The notes beneath the pieces are model-generated. The model was not told where the DNA came from. It saw only the letters and a list, made by a program, of their open reading frames with translations, and made no database searches. A stretch of 64,000 bases of DNA from Acetobacterium sp965140355 (lineage in GTDB: Bacteria; Bacillota; Clostridia; Eubacteriales; Eubacteriaceae). Where the stretch lies: contig OZ223194.1 in the NCBI GenBank assembly GCA_965140355.1, forward strand, positions 620,001 through 684,000, in the 5' to 3' direction. Both the position numbers and the translations under genes were made by a program. Position 1 is the stretch's first letter; each line of letters begins with the position of its first letter. Shown here piece after piece: positions 45,135 to 54,239 of this stretch.

Positions 45135-45285
45135 AATCACTACAAACAGGTCTTCTGGCTCTACAATCAACTTTCTATCTCCCTTCCCATTAAAACCTTA
45201 ACAGTGGTTATGAGATAGTCATCATGTATTACAGCTGCGATTACAGCAAAGGATTTACACCTTTTTCCCTTGAATATAGGACAAG
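45135..45285 (-). promoter_or_regulatory. Orphan cobalamin riboswitch
   Basis: On -, AAGGGAAAAAGGTGTAAATC, then AACCACTGTTAAGG, ATGGGAAGGGAGATAG, and the B12 box GAGCCAGAAGACCTGTTTGT (about 45143-45162) appear in the order of a cobalamin aptamer. Unlike the other two in the window, it is not followed by a gene: 45035 down to 44689 has no minus-strand ORF and the next gene is convergent. Upstream on the same strand is the Bce-like permease gene, ending 138 nt away. Confidence 0.82.
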
Positions 45286-45423
45286 TTCACTATTTAATTG
45301 AGTTTATTTTACACTAACAATGAGCTTTTGTCAATGCATTTTTATACAAATTTAATTTATTTATAAAGCGCCGTTGATGATCATTCTCCTTATCATCTCT
45401 TCATCATATAAAACGTTCGCCAG

Positions 45424-47400
45424 TCACATTGATCCTGTCGTCGCCATCGTTTCTGAAATGCTCGTCTGTTTAATTTTTTTCAGTGGCCCAACCACTGATA
45501 AAGCTCCGGTCATGACACAAATAATTACTATTCCAACTATCTGGGATAACGGAAACGACCAATTTGCAGCAAGAAAATCAAGTAATTTCTTTTGTAACAG
45601 CAACCCGCCCATACAGCCCATGATACAACCAGTCAAGCTATAGGTAATTGCCTGAGTCAAAACCATTTTATCAAGCTGTTTGTCTGACATCCCCACGGCT
45701 CGCAACAGCGCCAGATATTTAGCGCTGGAGACAACACTGGTATTCATCGTATTGATCATGTTTAAAATACTAATCAAAGCAATAACTGCCACAAAGCCAT
45801 AAATAAAAACAGCGACAGTCATAAAGGCATTTTGGGCTTCAGCGTTCATCTGGCGTTTATCGTGTAGCGTGATGGTCTCATCAATCATGGTCTTAACCCT
45901 AGCGACGGTCTGCTCACCATTTTTGCCATTTAGTTGCAAATCAATCAAATGCTCAGTTGGCTGCCCCAGAATTTGAATATTTTCAATTTGCGCCAATTTT
46001 TGCGATAATTCAGGCGTCATGGGCTGATCAGATGTTAAGGTCAGATCCTCGGTATACGGTTTGTCTGTTTTCATCCCTAAAAAAATAGGATTAACCAAAA
46101 CACTGAATCCTAAAAATAAAATAATGCTGATGGCAATCGAGCTAGTCATGAGAACCATCGTCCGCTTTTTGTTGACAGCACTATTTATCCCCATCGCAAT
46201 TTCAACCGGAAATAACCGGGTCAGAAAACCCCGTTTGGGCTTGAACGAAATTTTTACTTCTGTGATCGCATTAACCGCATGAACCGGTGATACCTTTGCG
46301 GCCTTGTTAGCTGGCAACATCGAAGCCATAAAAACCGTCATAAAACCAGTCAGTAAACCGGCACCAATACCAATTGCACTAAAATTTAGAATTGCAATGT
46401 CTCCAAAAAGCTGCGGGTTATAAATTTTTAATACCGCCGAACAAACTAAGCTTATCAAAATTCCCGCCAGTATTCCCAAGGGGATCGCTTTAAGTGAAAT
46501 GATCAAACTTTCTCGTCTTACTATTCGCCGGATTTGTTTTTTCGAAGTACCAATACAACGCAACATTCCAAATTGTCTAATCCGATCCATAACTGATATA
46601 TTAAAAGTATTATAGATCATCACCACCCCAGTGACCAATACCAACGCAAAAAGCACGCTTCCGATAAGATAAAAGGTTAAGACACGATTATTTTTGGTTT
46701 GTAACATCAATGCCAAAAGGCCTTCATTGTAGCCAATTCGATCTTCAGAAATATTTAAAACGTTTGTTATCTCATTTTCTGCATTTTTAATATTTACTCC
46801 CTTTTTAAATAATACAAAATATTGACTAGCAACTGTAGTCAATCTCTCAGACGTTTCCTTTGATACAAAAACAAAAGGAATCGCCGCCGCTTTGGTCGCC
46901 CCCCAATCGTTAATAACACCGCTAATCATATATTTTCCTGCGCTTCCATTTGATCGGGTGATATTGATCGTGTCTCCGATATTTAAGTCCTGCTGATCCA
47001 GATACCATTTTTCAAGAACGATTTCCTGATCATTCGTTGGTCTCTTCCCTTCAATAAGGATGATATTTAAATTGTCGGCAAATCCTGCATCGATATATCC
47101 CAAGGCACATGTATCATCATTAATTTTACCCTCACCCAAGTCTTTCAACACTCCTGAGTTCGCCACGTCAATCCGGCTTATAACCGTATCGATCTCATTT
47201 TGCGTAGGATTTCGAATCAGCAGATGATAATTTCCTTCACTCTTCAATACCTGATTTTTTTCAAATTTCACCAACGCATCCAACATCGAGAATATGCCAA
47301 CCACCAGCGCCACCGCCATTACGACACTAAATATTGTCAATCTCGTTTTGTTTTTATGCCCAGACAAATATTTTGGTGCTAAATCGAGATAGTTTTTCAT
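45424..47400 (-). CDS. ABC permease of the second Bce-like module (FtsX family)
   Basis: 658 residues with two FtsX-type domains: an N-terminal helix, an extracellular domain of ~200 residues, helices around 250-380, a second extracellular stretch, and three C-terminal helices (LLRAVGMSDKQLDKMVLTQA between them). The ATG overlaps the ATPase stop by four bases. This layout, with two MacB-like halves, differs from BceB. It may export or detoxify a peptide; the substrate is unknown. Confidence 0.88.
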   Translation of the reverse strand: MKNYLDLAPKYLSGHKNKTRLTIFSVVMAVALVVGIFSMLDALVKFEKNQVLKSEGNYHLLIRNPTQNEIDTVISRIDVANSGVLKDLGEGKINDDTCALGYIDAGFADNLNIILIEGKRPTNDQEIVLEKWYLDQQDLNIGDTINITRSNGSAGKYMISGVINDWGATKAAAIPFVFVSKETSERLTTVASQYFVLFKKGVNIKNAENEITNVLNISEDRIGYNEGLLALMLQTKNNRVLTFYLIGSVLFALVLVTGVVMIYNTFNISVMDRIRQFGMLRCIGTSKKQIRRIVRRESLIISLKAIPLGILAGILISLVCSAVLKIYNPQLFGDIAILNFSAIGIGAGLLTGFMTVFMASMLPANKAAKVSPVHAVNAITEVKISFKPKRGFLTRLFPVEIAMGINSAVNKKRTMVLMTSSIAISIILFLGFSVLVNPIFLGMKTDKPYTEDLTLTSDQPMTPELSQKLAQIENIQILGQPTEHLIDLQLNGKNGEQTVARVKTMIDETITLHDKRQMNAEAQNAFMTVAVFIYGFVAVIALISILNMINTMNTSVVSSAKYLALLRAVGMSDKQLDKMVLTQAITYSLTGCIMGCMGGLLLQKKLLDFLAANWSFPLSQIVGIVIICVMTGALSVVGPLKKIKQTSISETMATTGSM

Positions 47401-48080
47401 CTTTTGACATCTCCAATTTCGCTTACCATTCCATCATTTACCTGAAATACCCGATCTGCCAACGATGCGTAATGATGATTATGGGTAATCATCATTATCG
47501 TCTGGTGATATTGATCTACCGATAACTTAAGTAGCTTCATTACCTCCTGACTATTTTTGCTGTCAAGATTACCGGTTGGTTCATCAGCAAGAATAATTGC
47601 GGGCTTGGTGGCCAATGCCCTGCCAATCGCCACGCGTTGTTGCTGCCCGCCTGATAATTGACCGGGGAGATGATTTTTCCGTTTTGTCAACCCCAGAATT
47701 TCCATCAAATCCCTGATATAATAATTGTCGGGTTTTTGATAATCCAATAATATCGGGAGGACAATATTTTCTTCAACATTTAATTCTGGAATCAGATTAA
47801 ACCCCTGAAAAATAAAACCGATATTTCGACGCCGAAAAACGGACAATTCCTCTTCTTTCATTTTCTGGATTGCTCTGCCATCAATCATCACGGTCCCAGA
47901 TGTTGCTTGATCCAGCGCTCCAACCATGTTAAGAAGAGTGCTTTTACCCGAACCCGAAGGTCCAATGACCGATACGAATTCCCCTTTTGATACGGAAATA
48001 GACACATTATTTAATGCGACTACCTTTGCCTCGCCTTTACCATATGTTTTGCACAAATTATGCGTTGACAAAATATTCAC
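47397..48080 (-). CDS. ABC ATPase of the second Bce-like module
   Basis: 227 residues with Walker A GPSGSGKST, signature LSGGQQQR, Walker B IILADEP and TGNLDSK, the MacB/LolD class. The GTG start at 48080 has GAGGTG 7 nt upstream. It is transcribed with the permease at 45424 and preceded by an operator-like palindrome at 48144-48159. Confidence 0.92.
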   Translation of the reverse strand: MNILSTHNLCKTYGKGEAKVVALNNVSISVSKGEFVSVIGPSGSGKSTLLNMVGALDQATSGTVMIDGRAIQKMKEEELSVFRRRNIGFIFQGFNLIPELNVEENIVLPILLDYQKPDNYYIRDLMEILGLTKRKNHLPGQLSGGQQQRVAIGRALATKPAIILADEPTGNLDSKNSQEVMKLLKLSVDQYHQTIMMITHNHHYASLADRVFQVNDGMVSEIGDVKR

Positions 48081-48105
48081 TGCTCACACCTCACTTTTTA
48101 TTGAA

Positions 48106-48159
48106 ATGATAACATGCTCTGATGACTTTCAAATGAATCCTTTCTTACAAATTTGTAAG
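48106..48159 (-). promoter_or_regulatory. Operator overlapping the kinase stop codon, and promoter of the second ABC operon
   Basis: CTTACAAATTTGTAAG (48144-48159) is a perfect palindrome containing TTACA-N4-TGTAA, the form seen at 37313. The kinase stop TAA (48147-48145) lies inside it. Downstream on - are ATTTGA and, 17 nt later, TATCAT as a possible promoter. Probable binding site of the response regulator encoded at 49399, inferred from form and position. Confidence 0.65.
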
Positions 48160-49395
48160 CTTCGGAAAAATCAAATGAAACGTTGTCCCTTCACCCAATT
48201 CACTTTGAACTGTAATGGTGCCGCCATGTTTTTCAATAATAGCTTTTGAAAGGGCTAGCCCGATCCCAATCCCTTCCCGATCTTTTGAATAACAGCTTCG
48301 ATAAAACCGTTCAAAAATGTGATGAATATCCGCCGGGTCTATCCCCAAACCGTTATCTTTAATGATGATTTCAATTAACAGGCTGTTCTCCCTCCCGGAT
48401 ATTTCAATTTGATCGGTCGCTTTTGTGTGATCAAGAGCATTCTTAATAATATTCTGCACTGCCTCCCCCAGCCATATTTCATCACAACACAAGCTGATTA
48501 AATTATCACAATCCAACTTGATTTTTTTGTTTTCAAACGCTGCCCGAGTTATAAAACCGGCCTGACATTTTTCCAGAAATTCACGTAATTGATGTCTGCT
48601 TTTTTCCAGATCGATGGTGCCTGCATCAAGTTTTGCAAGCTTCAATAGATTTTGAATCAGATTTTCCATTCGTAACAGTTCCCGCTGACTTTTTTGCGAA
48701 AAAGATGCAACGACCGGATTGTCAATTTTTTCATCAAGAATAATTTCATTGTACATTTGTAATGCCGTCAGGGGTGTTTTTAATTGATGGAAGATATCCG
48801 AAATCGTCGTTTTTAAAAAAAGCCGATTGTTTTTTTCTTTTTCTAAATGGGCGGTTAAAGCTGTTGCCATTATATTAACTTTTGCAAAAAACATCGAAAG
48901 GCTATCGTCGTTGCTATCTTCCAGACGAACGGTGATGTCCCCATCCATAAAACGTTGTATTTTTGTCCCCGCATCCCGATACTGTTTCTCACGTTGCAAT
49001 GCAAAAAAAGAAAATACAATCAATAAAAAGATCGAAAAGCCACTCGAAACAAATAAATTAACCAGCGCAAATTTTCGATAAAAATGCTTAACACTGGGCA
49101 CTAAACCAGTATTCATGCTTTCCCGGTAACCTATATTTTTTAATAATACCGCTCCCATTTTTGTTTCATTAGCGGTTTTATCGTCAGTAAAAGCCATCGC
49201 AATTTGATGCGCATCCATTCCTTGATTAAGTAAGTAACCCGCAATTTCAGTATCATGTACAACCATAATTTTTTTATAAGTTTCAGTCATCCAGACCACT
49301 GTAAGCTGCGTTATAATGATCATCCCCACTAATATTAATGTCATTATCAACACCTGTAAGCTCAGCTTTTTATCGTTAATTACAAACATTTTCAT
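48145..49395 (-). CDS. Sensor histidine kinase of the second module
   Basis: 416 residues. Two helices (about 13-34 and 112-133) enclose an ~75-residue extracellular domain, followed by a HAMP-like linker. H203 in IFHQLKTPLTAL is the phospho-acceptor. The ATP boxes are NIIKNALDHT, IIKDNGLGI and GIGIGLALS. It senses directly outside the cell, unlike the kinase of module 1. GAGGG lies right before the first ATG; the second ATG at 49389 is better spaced. Confidence 0.92.
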   Translation of the reverse strand: MKMFVINDKKLSLQVLIMTLILVGMIIITQLTVVWMTETYKKIMVVHDTEIAGYLLNQGMDAHQIAMAFTDDKTANETKMGAVLLKNIGYRESMNTGLVPSVKHFYRKFALVNLFVSSGFSIFLLIVFSFFALQREKQYRDAGTKIQRFMDGDITVRLEDSNDDSLSMFFAKVNIMATALTAHLEKEKNNRLFLKTTISDIFHQLKTPLTALQMYNEIILDEKIDNPVVASFSQKSQRELLRMENLIQNLLKLAKLDAGTIDLEKSRHQLREFLEKCQAGFITRAAFENKKIKLDCDNLISLCCDEIWLGEAVQNIIKNALDHTKATDQIEISGRENSLLIEIIIKDNGLGIDPADIHHIFERFYRSCYSKDREGIGIGLALSKAIIEKHGGTITVQSELGEGTTFHLIFPKLTNL

Positions 49396-49398
49396 CCC

Positions 49399-50094
49399 TC
49401 ATTTCGGATCTTTTTCGTTCCATCGATAACCAACCCCTCTGACCGTTAAAATACTGGATGGTTTTTGGGGATCATCCTCGACTTTGCTTCGTAATCTTCG
49501 AACATATACGGATAATGTGTTATCATCAACAAAACTCCCATTTTCATCCCAAAGCCGATCCAATATAAGCATTCTTGTCAAAATCTGATTCGGATTTTGC
49601 ATCAATAAACATAAAAGCCGATATTCAGCCCCGGTGAGTTCAAGTACATTGTTATTCTTAATTACCCGATTTTCATCCAACTTAATAATGATTCCATTTG
49701 ATTTTAATTCGCTAGTTGATCTGTTCGCCATCCCAGCGCGTCTCAATAAGGCCTTAATTCTGGACATAAGTTCATTGAGCCTAAAGGGTTTTGTGATGTA
49801 ATCATCGCCGCCCATATCAAGGCCCATGACAATATTTACTTCTTCATCTGATGCTGTTAAAAAAATAATGGGCATCATCGAATATTCCCTTACGTGCTTA
49901 CAGATATCAAACCCCGTTCCATCTGGCAACGTAAGATCAAGCAGCAATAAATCATATTCTACTTTTGATAATTGCCCAAACGCTGCTTTTATCGTCCTCA
50001 CTGTATCCACCTGAAAGCCATTTTTATTTAGCGAGAATTCAAGCCCATCAATAAGACTCAAATCGTCTTCAACTAAAAGTATTCGATTCATCAC
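49399..50094 (-). CDS. Response regulator of the second module (OmpR family)
   Basis: 231 residues. The receiver has D53 in LLLLDLTLPDGTG and the conserved Lys in ITKPFR; the winged-helix domain ends VDDNTLSVYVRRLRSKVEDD...VRGVGYRW. It starts GTG-ATG. First gene of the RR-HK-ATPase-permease set. The target is probably the palindrome at 48144-48159. Confidence 0.93.
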   Translation of the reverse strand: MMNRILLVEDDLSLIDGLEFSLNKNGFQVDTVRTIKAAFGQLSKVEYDLLLLDLTLPDGTGFDICKHVREYSMMPIIFLTASDEEVNIVMGLDMGGDDYITKPFRLNELMSRIKALLRRAGMANRSTSELKSNGIIIKLDENRVIKNNNVLELTGAEYRLLCLLMQNPNQILTRMLILDRLWDENGSFVDDNTLSVYVRRLRSKVEDDPQKPSSILTVRGVGYRWNEKDPK

Positions 50095-50241
50095 TTTTTC
50101 TTCCTCGCAATATTTTTATCTCATGATCCTATTTTTAACAAACGAATTTCTTCTCTTAAGTATATTTTGCCCTTGTTGTGGATGCAAGTTTTTCTTTCTG
50201 AATATGTTTTCCTCTGTAAGATCGACATTGCATAAAAAAAA

Positions 50242-50470
50242 CACCTTCTTTCGAAGATGATCAAGGTTATTAAACAGGATAACGTAGGACCGACAATTGT
50301 TAGATCATGTTGTGTGCCTCAAGGCGAACAGTTGCTACAAAAAGTCTATCTTTAGCCAAAACTTTGATTGCAACTGTACGAATTGCGTGCATACAACAGA
50401 TTAACAATTGCTCGGTACGGTCGTTTATTGACAACCTCAAGGACCTTCTTTTGAAGGTCCTTGTATTTCT
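50242..50470. repeat. Palindromic repeat element, copy 5, between duplicated terminator hairpins
   Basis: The core 50284-50418 (135 bp) starts GTAGGACCGACAATTGTTAG, a GG insertion relative to other copies, and ends CAATTGCTCGGTAC. The arms extend to 50263 and 50437. The left hairpin ACCTTCTTTCGAAGA (about 50243-50257) is followed on - by eight T. The right hairpin AAGGACCTTCTTTTGAAGGT (50439-50458, closing at 50462) has none on -. It lies between the cbiT end and the response-regulator start, both on -. The interior is nearly the same as copies 3 and 4. The rest of 50095-50472 shows no ORF of note. Confidence 0.85.
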
Positions 50471-50472
50471 TT

Positions 50473-51051
50473 TTATTTTAAATCGCCGGTGATAATAAAA
50501 ATCGGGTTAGCGGCCTTTAACATCGTTAAATTGCCAATCCCTTCACCACGGCTAATCCCCACCTGAATCAATTCGACATTATCAAAATACTGATTCATCA
50601 GCGTGGTTGCCTGAGCGGCATTCTCCAGGGTAACAAAGTTGGCAATCACCCGTCCGCCGGAACGAACATTTTTTACACACCATTGAAAAAGACCTTCCAT
50701 ATTGCCACCCGAACCGCCAATAATAACCCGGTCCACCGGTGTTTCGATTTCCTGCAACGCCTCGGGAGCTTTACCTGCGATCATAACAACATTATCCGCT
50801 TTAAAATGGTCTTTATTTTTTTGCACCAGTTCCAACGCCGTTTGCTTGGCTTCGACCGCATAAACGGTTCCGGTTTCAGTCGCATATGCAGCTTCCATCG
50901 TCAGTCCGCCGGTTCCGGCGCCAATATCAACAACCACATCGCCGGATTCAATCCCAAGTAGCGAGATCGTAAGAATCCGAATCTCCCGTTTGGTCATTGG
51001 GGCTTTACCGCGAATATAATCCTCGTCACGATATCCTGCAATTCTACTCAT
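50473..51051 (-). CDS. cbiT: CbiT, cobalt-precorrin-6B C15-methyltransferase (decarboxylating)
   Basis: 192 residues, class I SAM fold with VVDIGAGTGGLTMEAA and VDRVIIGGSGGNMEGL. It methylates C15 and decarboxylates the acetate on C12. In aerobes it is fused with CbiE as CobL; here the two are separate overlapping genes. Last gene of the second corrin operon. Confidence 0.95.
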   Translation of the reverse strand: MSRIAGYRDEDYIRGKAPMTKREIRILTISLLGIESGDVVVDIGAGTGGLTMEAAYATETGTVYAVEAKQTALELVQKNKDHFKADNVVMIAGKAPEALQEIETPVDRVIIGGSGGNMEGLFQWCVKNVRSGGRVIANFVTLENAAQATTLMNQYFDNVELIQVGISRGEGIGNLTMLKAANPIFIITGDLK

Positions 51052-51670
51052 TAATAACCACCACTACTGCCAGCCCTTCCTCTTTAAATGTCAATGCTTC
51101 TTGAACTGTTAGTGGGGTTATTTTTTCACTGGGATAAGACAGTTCTTCGCCCACATAAAGTTTACTATTAAAACAACCTGCCGCTTCCAGCGTTTTGGCA
51201 ATAAAAGCGGTATTATTATTTTTGTCGGTCAGGATTCCTAATTTTTTGTATTCTTTCAGTGCCGCTTTTAAATCCTGATCACGGCCGTGAAGACTGATAA
51301 GCTTGGCATCCTCCCAGGTCTCCCCCAATTTAGCAAAAAAATATTGCAATGAACTAATCCCCGGAATACAAACAATATCCTTTTCCGGCACCACTTTTTT
51401 AGCATAGGTCAACAGGCTATAAAAGCCGCAGTCCCCCGATACTACTAAAGCCGTGCGTTGAGTTTGGTAATTTTTCGCAACTTCGTTCATCAGTTCGCTG
51501 AGTGGTGTTCCTTTGCCAATAAAAAGCATCTTCTTCCCACTGCTATCAAAGCTTTCGGCATGGCGAACTCCACATAAAATAACTTCGGCGGCTTCAATTT
51601 CTTTTTTGGCAAGGGGTAATATATAATCCGGGTGTCCGGGTCCAAGTCCAATAATTTTTAATGGATACAT
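51044..51670 (-). CDS. cbiE: CbiE, cobalt-precorrin-7 C5-methyltransferase
   Basis: 208 residues of the tetrapyrrole methylase fold: IIGLGPGHPDYILPLAKKEI, SGDCGFYSLLTYA, IPGISSLQYFFAKLGETW. It overlaps cbiT by 8 nt and cbiD by 13 nt. It methylates C5. Confidence 0.94.
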   Translation of the reverse strand: MYPLKIIGLGPGHPDYILPLAKKEIEAAEVILCGVRHAESFDSSGKKMLFIGKGTPLSELMNEVAKNYQTQRTALVVSGDCGFYSLLTYAKKVVPEKDIVCIPGISSLQYFFAKLGETWEDAKLISLHGRDQDLKAALKEYKKLGILTDKNNNTAFIAKTLEAAGCFNSKLYVGEELSYPSEKITPLTVQEALTFKEEGLAVVVVINE

Positions 51671-52806
51671 AATTGCTCCCTCATTTTTTCTGCTGCTTGA
51701 CTTTGTCCTAAAAAACCATGAATTTTAGAAAACAGCACCACTTCCATGTCAATATTTTGATAAACCCGATCCATTACCTTTTGGCGGATCACCTCCGCCA
51801 GATGATCAAAATAACCGGTAAGATTTTCCGCTAAAATAATATCCGTGGCTTCGTCGGTAGTTTTGGAAGCCATAATTTTGGCCATTGTTTTCTGATCAGC
51901 GCCCAGCAAGCCAGCGTAAGCCGTCAAAATTTCCATCCGCCCATCGGCAACACTACTATGGGTATTAAAAATACCACCGGCCAGTTTCACCATTTTGCCC
52001 AAATGACCAATAATCAGAATTTTCTCAAAGTTCATCCGTTCCGCTTCATCCAGCATAAAACCGATAAAATTGCTGGTTTTTACCAACAATGCCTCCGAAA
52101 GTCCCAGTTCTTCGGAAAAGTTTTTGCCATAATTACCAGGGACAAAAATAATTTCTTTATAACCGCGAGCATTCAGCACCGACAATTCAAGTTTTAATGA
52201 CGCTTTTAAGGCCTCTTCGCTCATCGGTTCGACAATTCCCGACGTTCCAATAATCGATAAACCACCTTCAATTCCCAGTTTGGGATTAAAGGTCCGTTTA
52301 GCCAACTCAATTCCCTGCGGAATCGACAACTCGACTTGCCAACCCTTTGGCAACTCATTGTTTTGATTAATTTGAGGATCTGCCATGATCGTTTCTATTT
52401 CGCGGGTAATCATTTCGCGGGGCGTCGGATTAATCGCCGGTTGTCCGGGCGGAATACTTAAGCCCACCGAGGTTACCGTTCCCACTCCGATTCCTGCCAC
52501 AAACTCAATCCCGGCTTTTTCTGCCGGACTGATCTTTGCAAAAATTTTAATCCCGTTTGTAACATCCGGATCATCCCCGGAATCTTTGATCACCGAACAG
52601 GAGGCTGATTTTTCGGAAAACGTCTGATCATGCAAGACCAAATCCAACGCCCAGCCTTTCGGGGTCATAATTTCAACGGTATCCTGCCGCTGCTGCTGTA
52701 AATACATTAACAACGCTGCCTTGGTTGCGGCTGTTGCACACGAACCGGTGGTATAACCATAACGCAGTTCTTTGCCGTTTTTTTCAATGGTTTTATTAAA
52801 CATCAA
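51658..52806 (-). CDS. cbiD: CbiD, cobalt-precorrin-5B C1-methyltransferase
   Basis: 382 residues. RYGYTTGSCATAATKAAL at the N-terminus, GGLSIIGTSGIVEPMSEEA and the HSSVADGRMEIL block identify CbiD, which has no counterpart in the aerobic pathway. It starts TTG-ATG after GGAGG. It methylates C1 using SAM. Confidence 0.96.
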   Translation of the reverse strand: MMFNKTIEKNGKELRYGYTTGSCATAATKAALLMYLQQQRQDTVEIMTPKGWALDLVLHDQTFSEKSASCSVIKDSGDDPDVTNGIKIFAKISPAEKAGIEFVAGIGVGTVTSVGLSIPPGQPAINPTPREMITREIETIMADPQINQNNELPKGWQVELSIPQGIELAKRTFNPKLGIEGGLSIIGTSGIVEPMSEEALKASLKLELSVLNARGYKEIIFVPGNYGKNFSEELGLSEALLVKTSNFIGFMLDEAERMNFEKILIIGHLGKMVKLAGGIFNTHSSVADGRMEILTAYAGLLGADQKTMAKIMASKTTDEATDIILAENLTGYFDHLAEVIRQKVMDRVYQNIDMEVVLFSKIHGFLGQSQAAEKMREQLCIH

Positions 52807-52815
52807 TAACCTCCA

Positions 52816-53553
52816 TTACAGAAGCGGATAATTTTTTTTAATCAGCAACGTCGATAGATACGGAATCTTGCCTTTCAATACGTCAATATCCCGAACAATC
52901 TGTTGGGTTTCCATTCCGATGTTGGATACCAGCACAAAACTTTTTTCCAGCCCGCGAGCTTCCAGTTCCGCAGCCATCCAGGCATTATTAGCCGATATTT
53001 TCATGACAATAATATTTTGATGAGCATCTAAAATCGCTTTTATTTCATCTTCCGGTTGGGTCATTGCCACAATCCCCAATGATTCTTCGCCCTGTGTCAA
53101 GGGAATATTAAGCTGTGCTCCCAAATTACAAAAAGACGGTACGCCAGACAAAGTAACCACTTCAATATGGCGCTTTAACAAATATTCCATCACATAAGAA
53201 TAGGTACTAAAAACCATTGGGTCACCCAAAGTAATAAAAGCCACCGTTTTTCCCTGGTTCAAAAGCAACTCAATCTCATCGGCATTTTCTTGCCATTGCT
53301 TTTCCAGTGTTTCGCGTTCCTGAGACAACGAAATCATCGGAAAGTTCATTTCTAAAACCTTTGTTAAATCGGTAATATGGCTTTTGACAATTTCAAAAGC
53401 AACACTGGTACTACCCCTTTTTTTTACCGGCGTAATCACCACATCACAGGCATCCAATACCTTAGCAGCCTTAACGGTCAATAGATCCGGATCACCAGGG
53501 CCAACCCCAATCCCATAAAAAATTCCTTTTTTTGTTGTCATCGTTTCTACCAT
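52816..53553 (-). CDS. cbiL: CbiL, cobalt-precorrin-2 C20-methyltransferase
   Basis: 245 residues: GIGVGPGDPDLLTVKAAKVL, TLGDPMVFSTYSYVMEYL and LSGVPSFCNLGAQLNIPL are typical of CbiL/CobI. The ATG lies within the last codons of cbiC, so the two are coupled. It is the first methylation after cobalt insertion. Confidence 0.94.
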   Translation of the reverse strand: MVETMTTKKGIFYGIGVGPGDPDLLTVKAAKVLDACDVVITPVKKRGSTSVAFEIVKSHITDLTKVLEMNFPMISLSQERETLEKQWQENADEIELLLNQGKTVAFITLGDPMVFSTYSYVMEYLLKRHIEVVTLSGVPSFCNLGAQLNIPLTQGEESLGIVAMTQPEDEIKAILDAHQNIIVMKISANNAWMAAELEARGLEKSFVLVSNIGMETQQIVRDIDVLKGKIPYLSTLLIKKNYPLL

Positions 53554-54176
53554 TCCCGTCCCAATTGATACAGCATCGCATTAAGAATTGCTGCTACCAC
53601 CGGGCTCCCGCCTTTTCGTCCATTAATCCGAATGATCGGACTGTCAATCTGATCCAACGCTTCCTTCGATTCGGCCGCCCCGACAAAACCGATCGGAGCA
53701 CCAATAATCAGGGCCGGTTTAGCATTGCCAAGTTTCACTTGTTCGATTAACGTATACAGTGCGGTGGGGGCATTGCCGATGGCAAAAATACCAACGCTAT
53801 CGTCTTTTAAAGCTTTTTCCATGCTGATAGTCGATCGGGTTACGCCGCGTTCTTTGGCGGCTGCCGCAACATCGGCGTCATGAACATAATTGACAATTTC
53901 AATTCCTTGATCAGCCAATGCTTTTTTATTGACCGCAACTTGAATCATCCGGGTATCGGCATAAATTTTCTTGCCTTGTTTGAGCGCTTCGATACCACTT
54001 TCATAACCGTCGTTTAAAATTTCCAGTAAATCGGCATATTCAAAATCAGCGGTGGTATGGATAATCCGTTTAACCATTGGTGCAATCGCCGCGGGGAAAA
54101 CCTTGTCGCCCAGCTCTTCAGTAATGATCTCAAAACTACGCTCTTCAATTTCTTTCGGGTTGTTAATATATTCCAT
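53547..54176 (-). CDS. cbiC: CbiC, cobalt-precorrin-8 methylmutase
   Basis: 209 residues. KRIIHTTADFEYADLL carries the catalytic His, and PALIIGAPIGFVGAAESKEA with RKGGSPVVAAILNAML closes the family pattern. It moves the methyl group from C11 to C12, giving cobyrinate. Confidence 0.95.
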   Translation of the reverse strand: MEYINNPKEIEERSFEIITEELGDKVFPAAIAPMVKRIIHTTADFEYADLLEILNDGYESGIEALKQGKKIYADTRMIQVAVNKKALADQGIEIVNYVHDADVAAAAKERGVTRSTISMEKALKDDSVGIFAIGNAPTALYTLIEQVKLGNAKPALIIGAPIGFVGAAESKEALDQIDSPIIRINGRKGGSPVVAAILNAMLYQLGREW

Positions 54177-54239
54177 ATTGTCTCACTTTCAAGATTTAAT
54201 TTTTTATTTTAATGGACCTTTATTTCAAACGATGTTTAT

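Noticed and set aside
45374..45643. 89-residue + ORF near the orphan riboswitch
   Set aside because: Mostly antisense to the 3' end of the permease gene, and no ribosome site.
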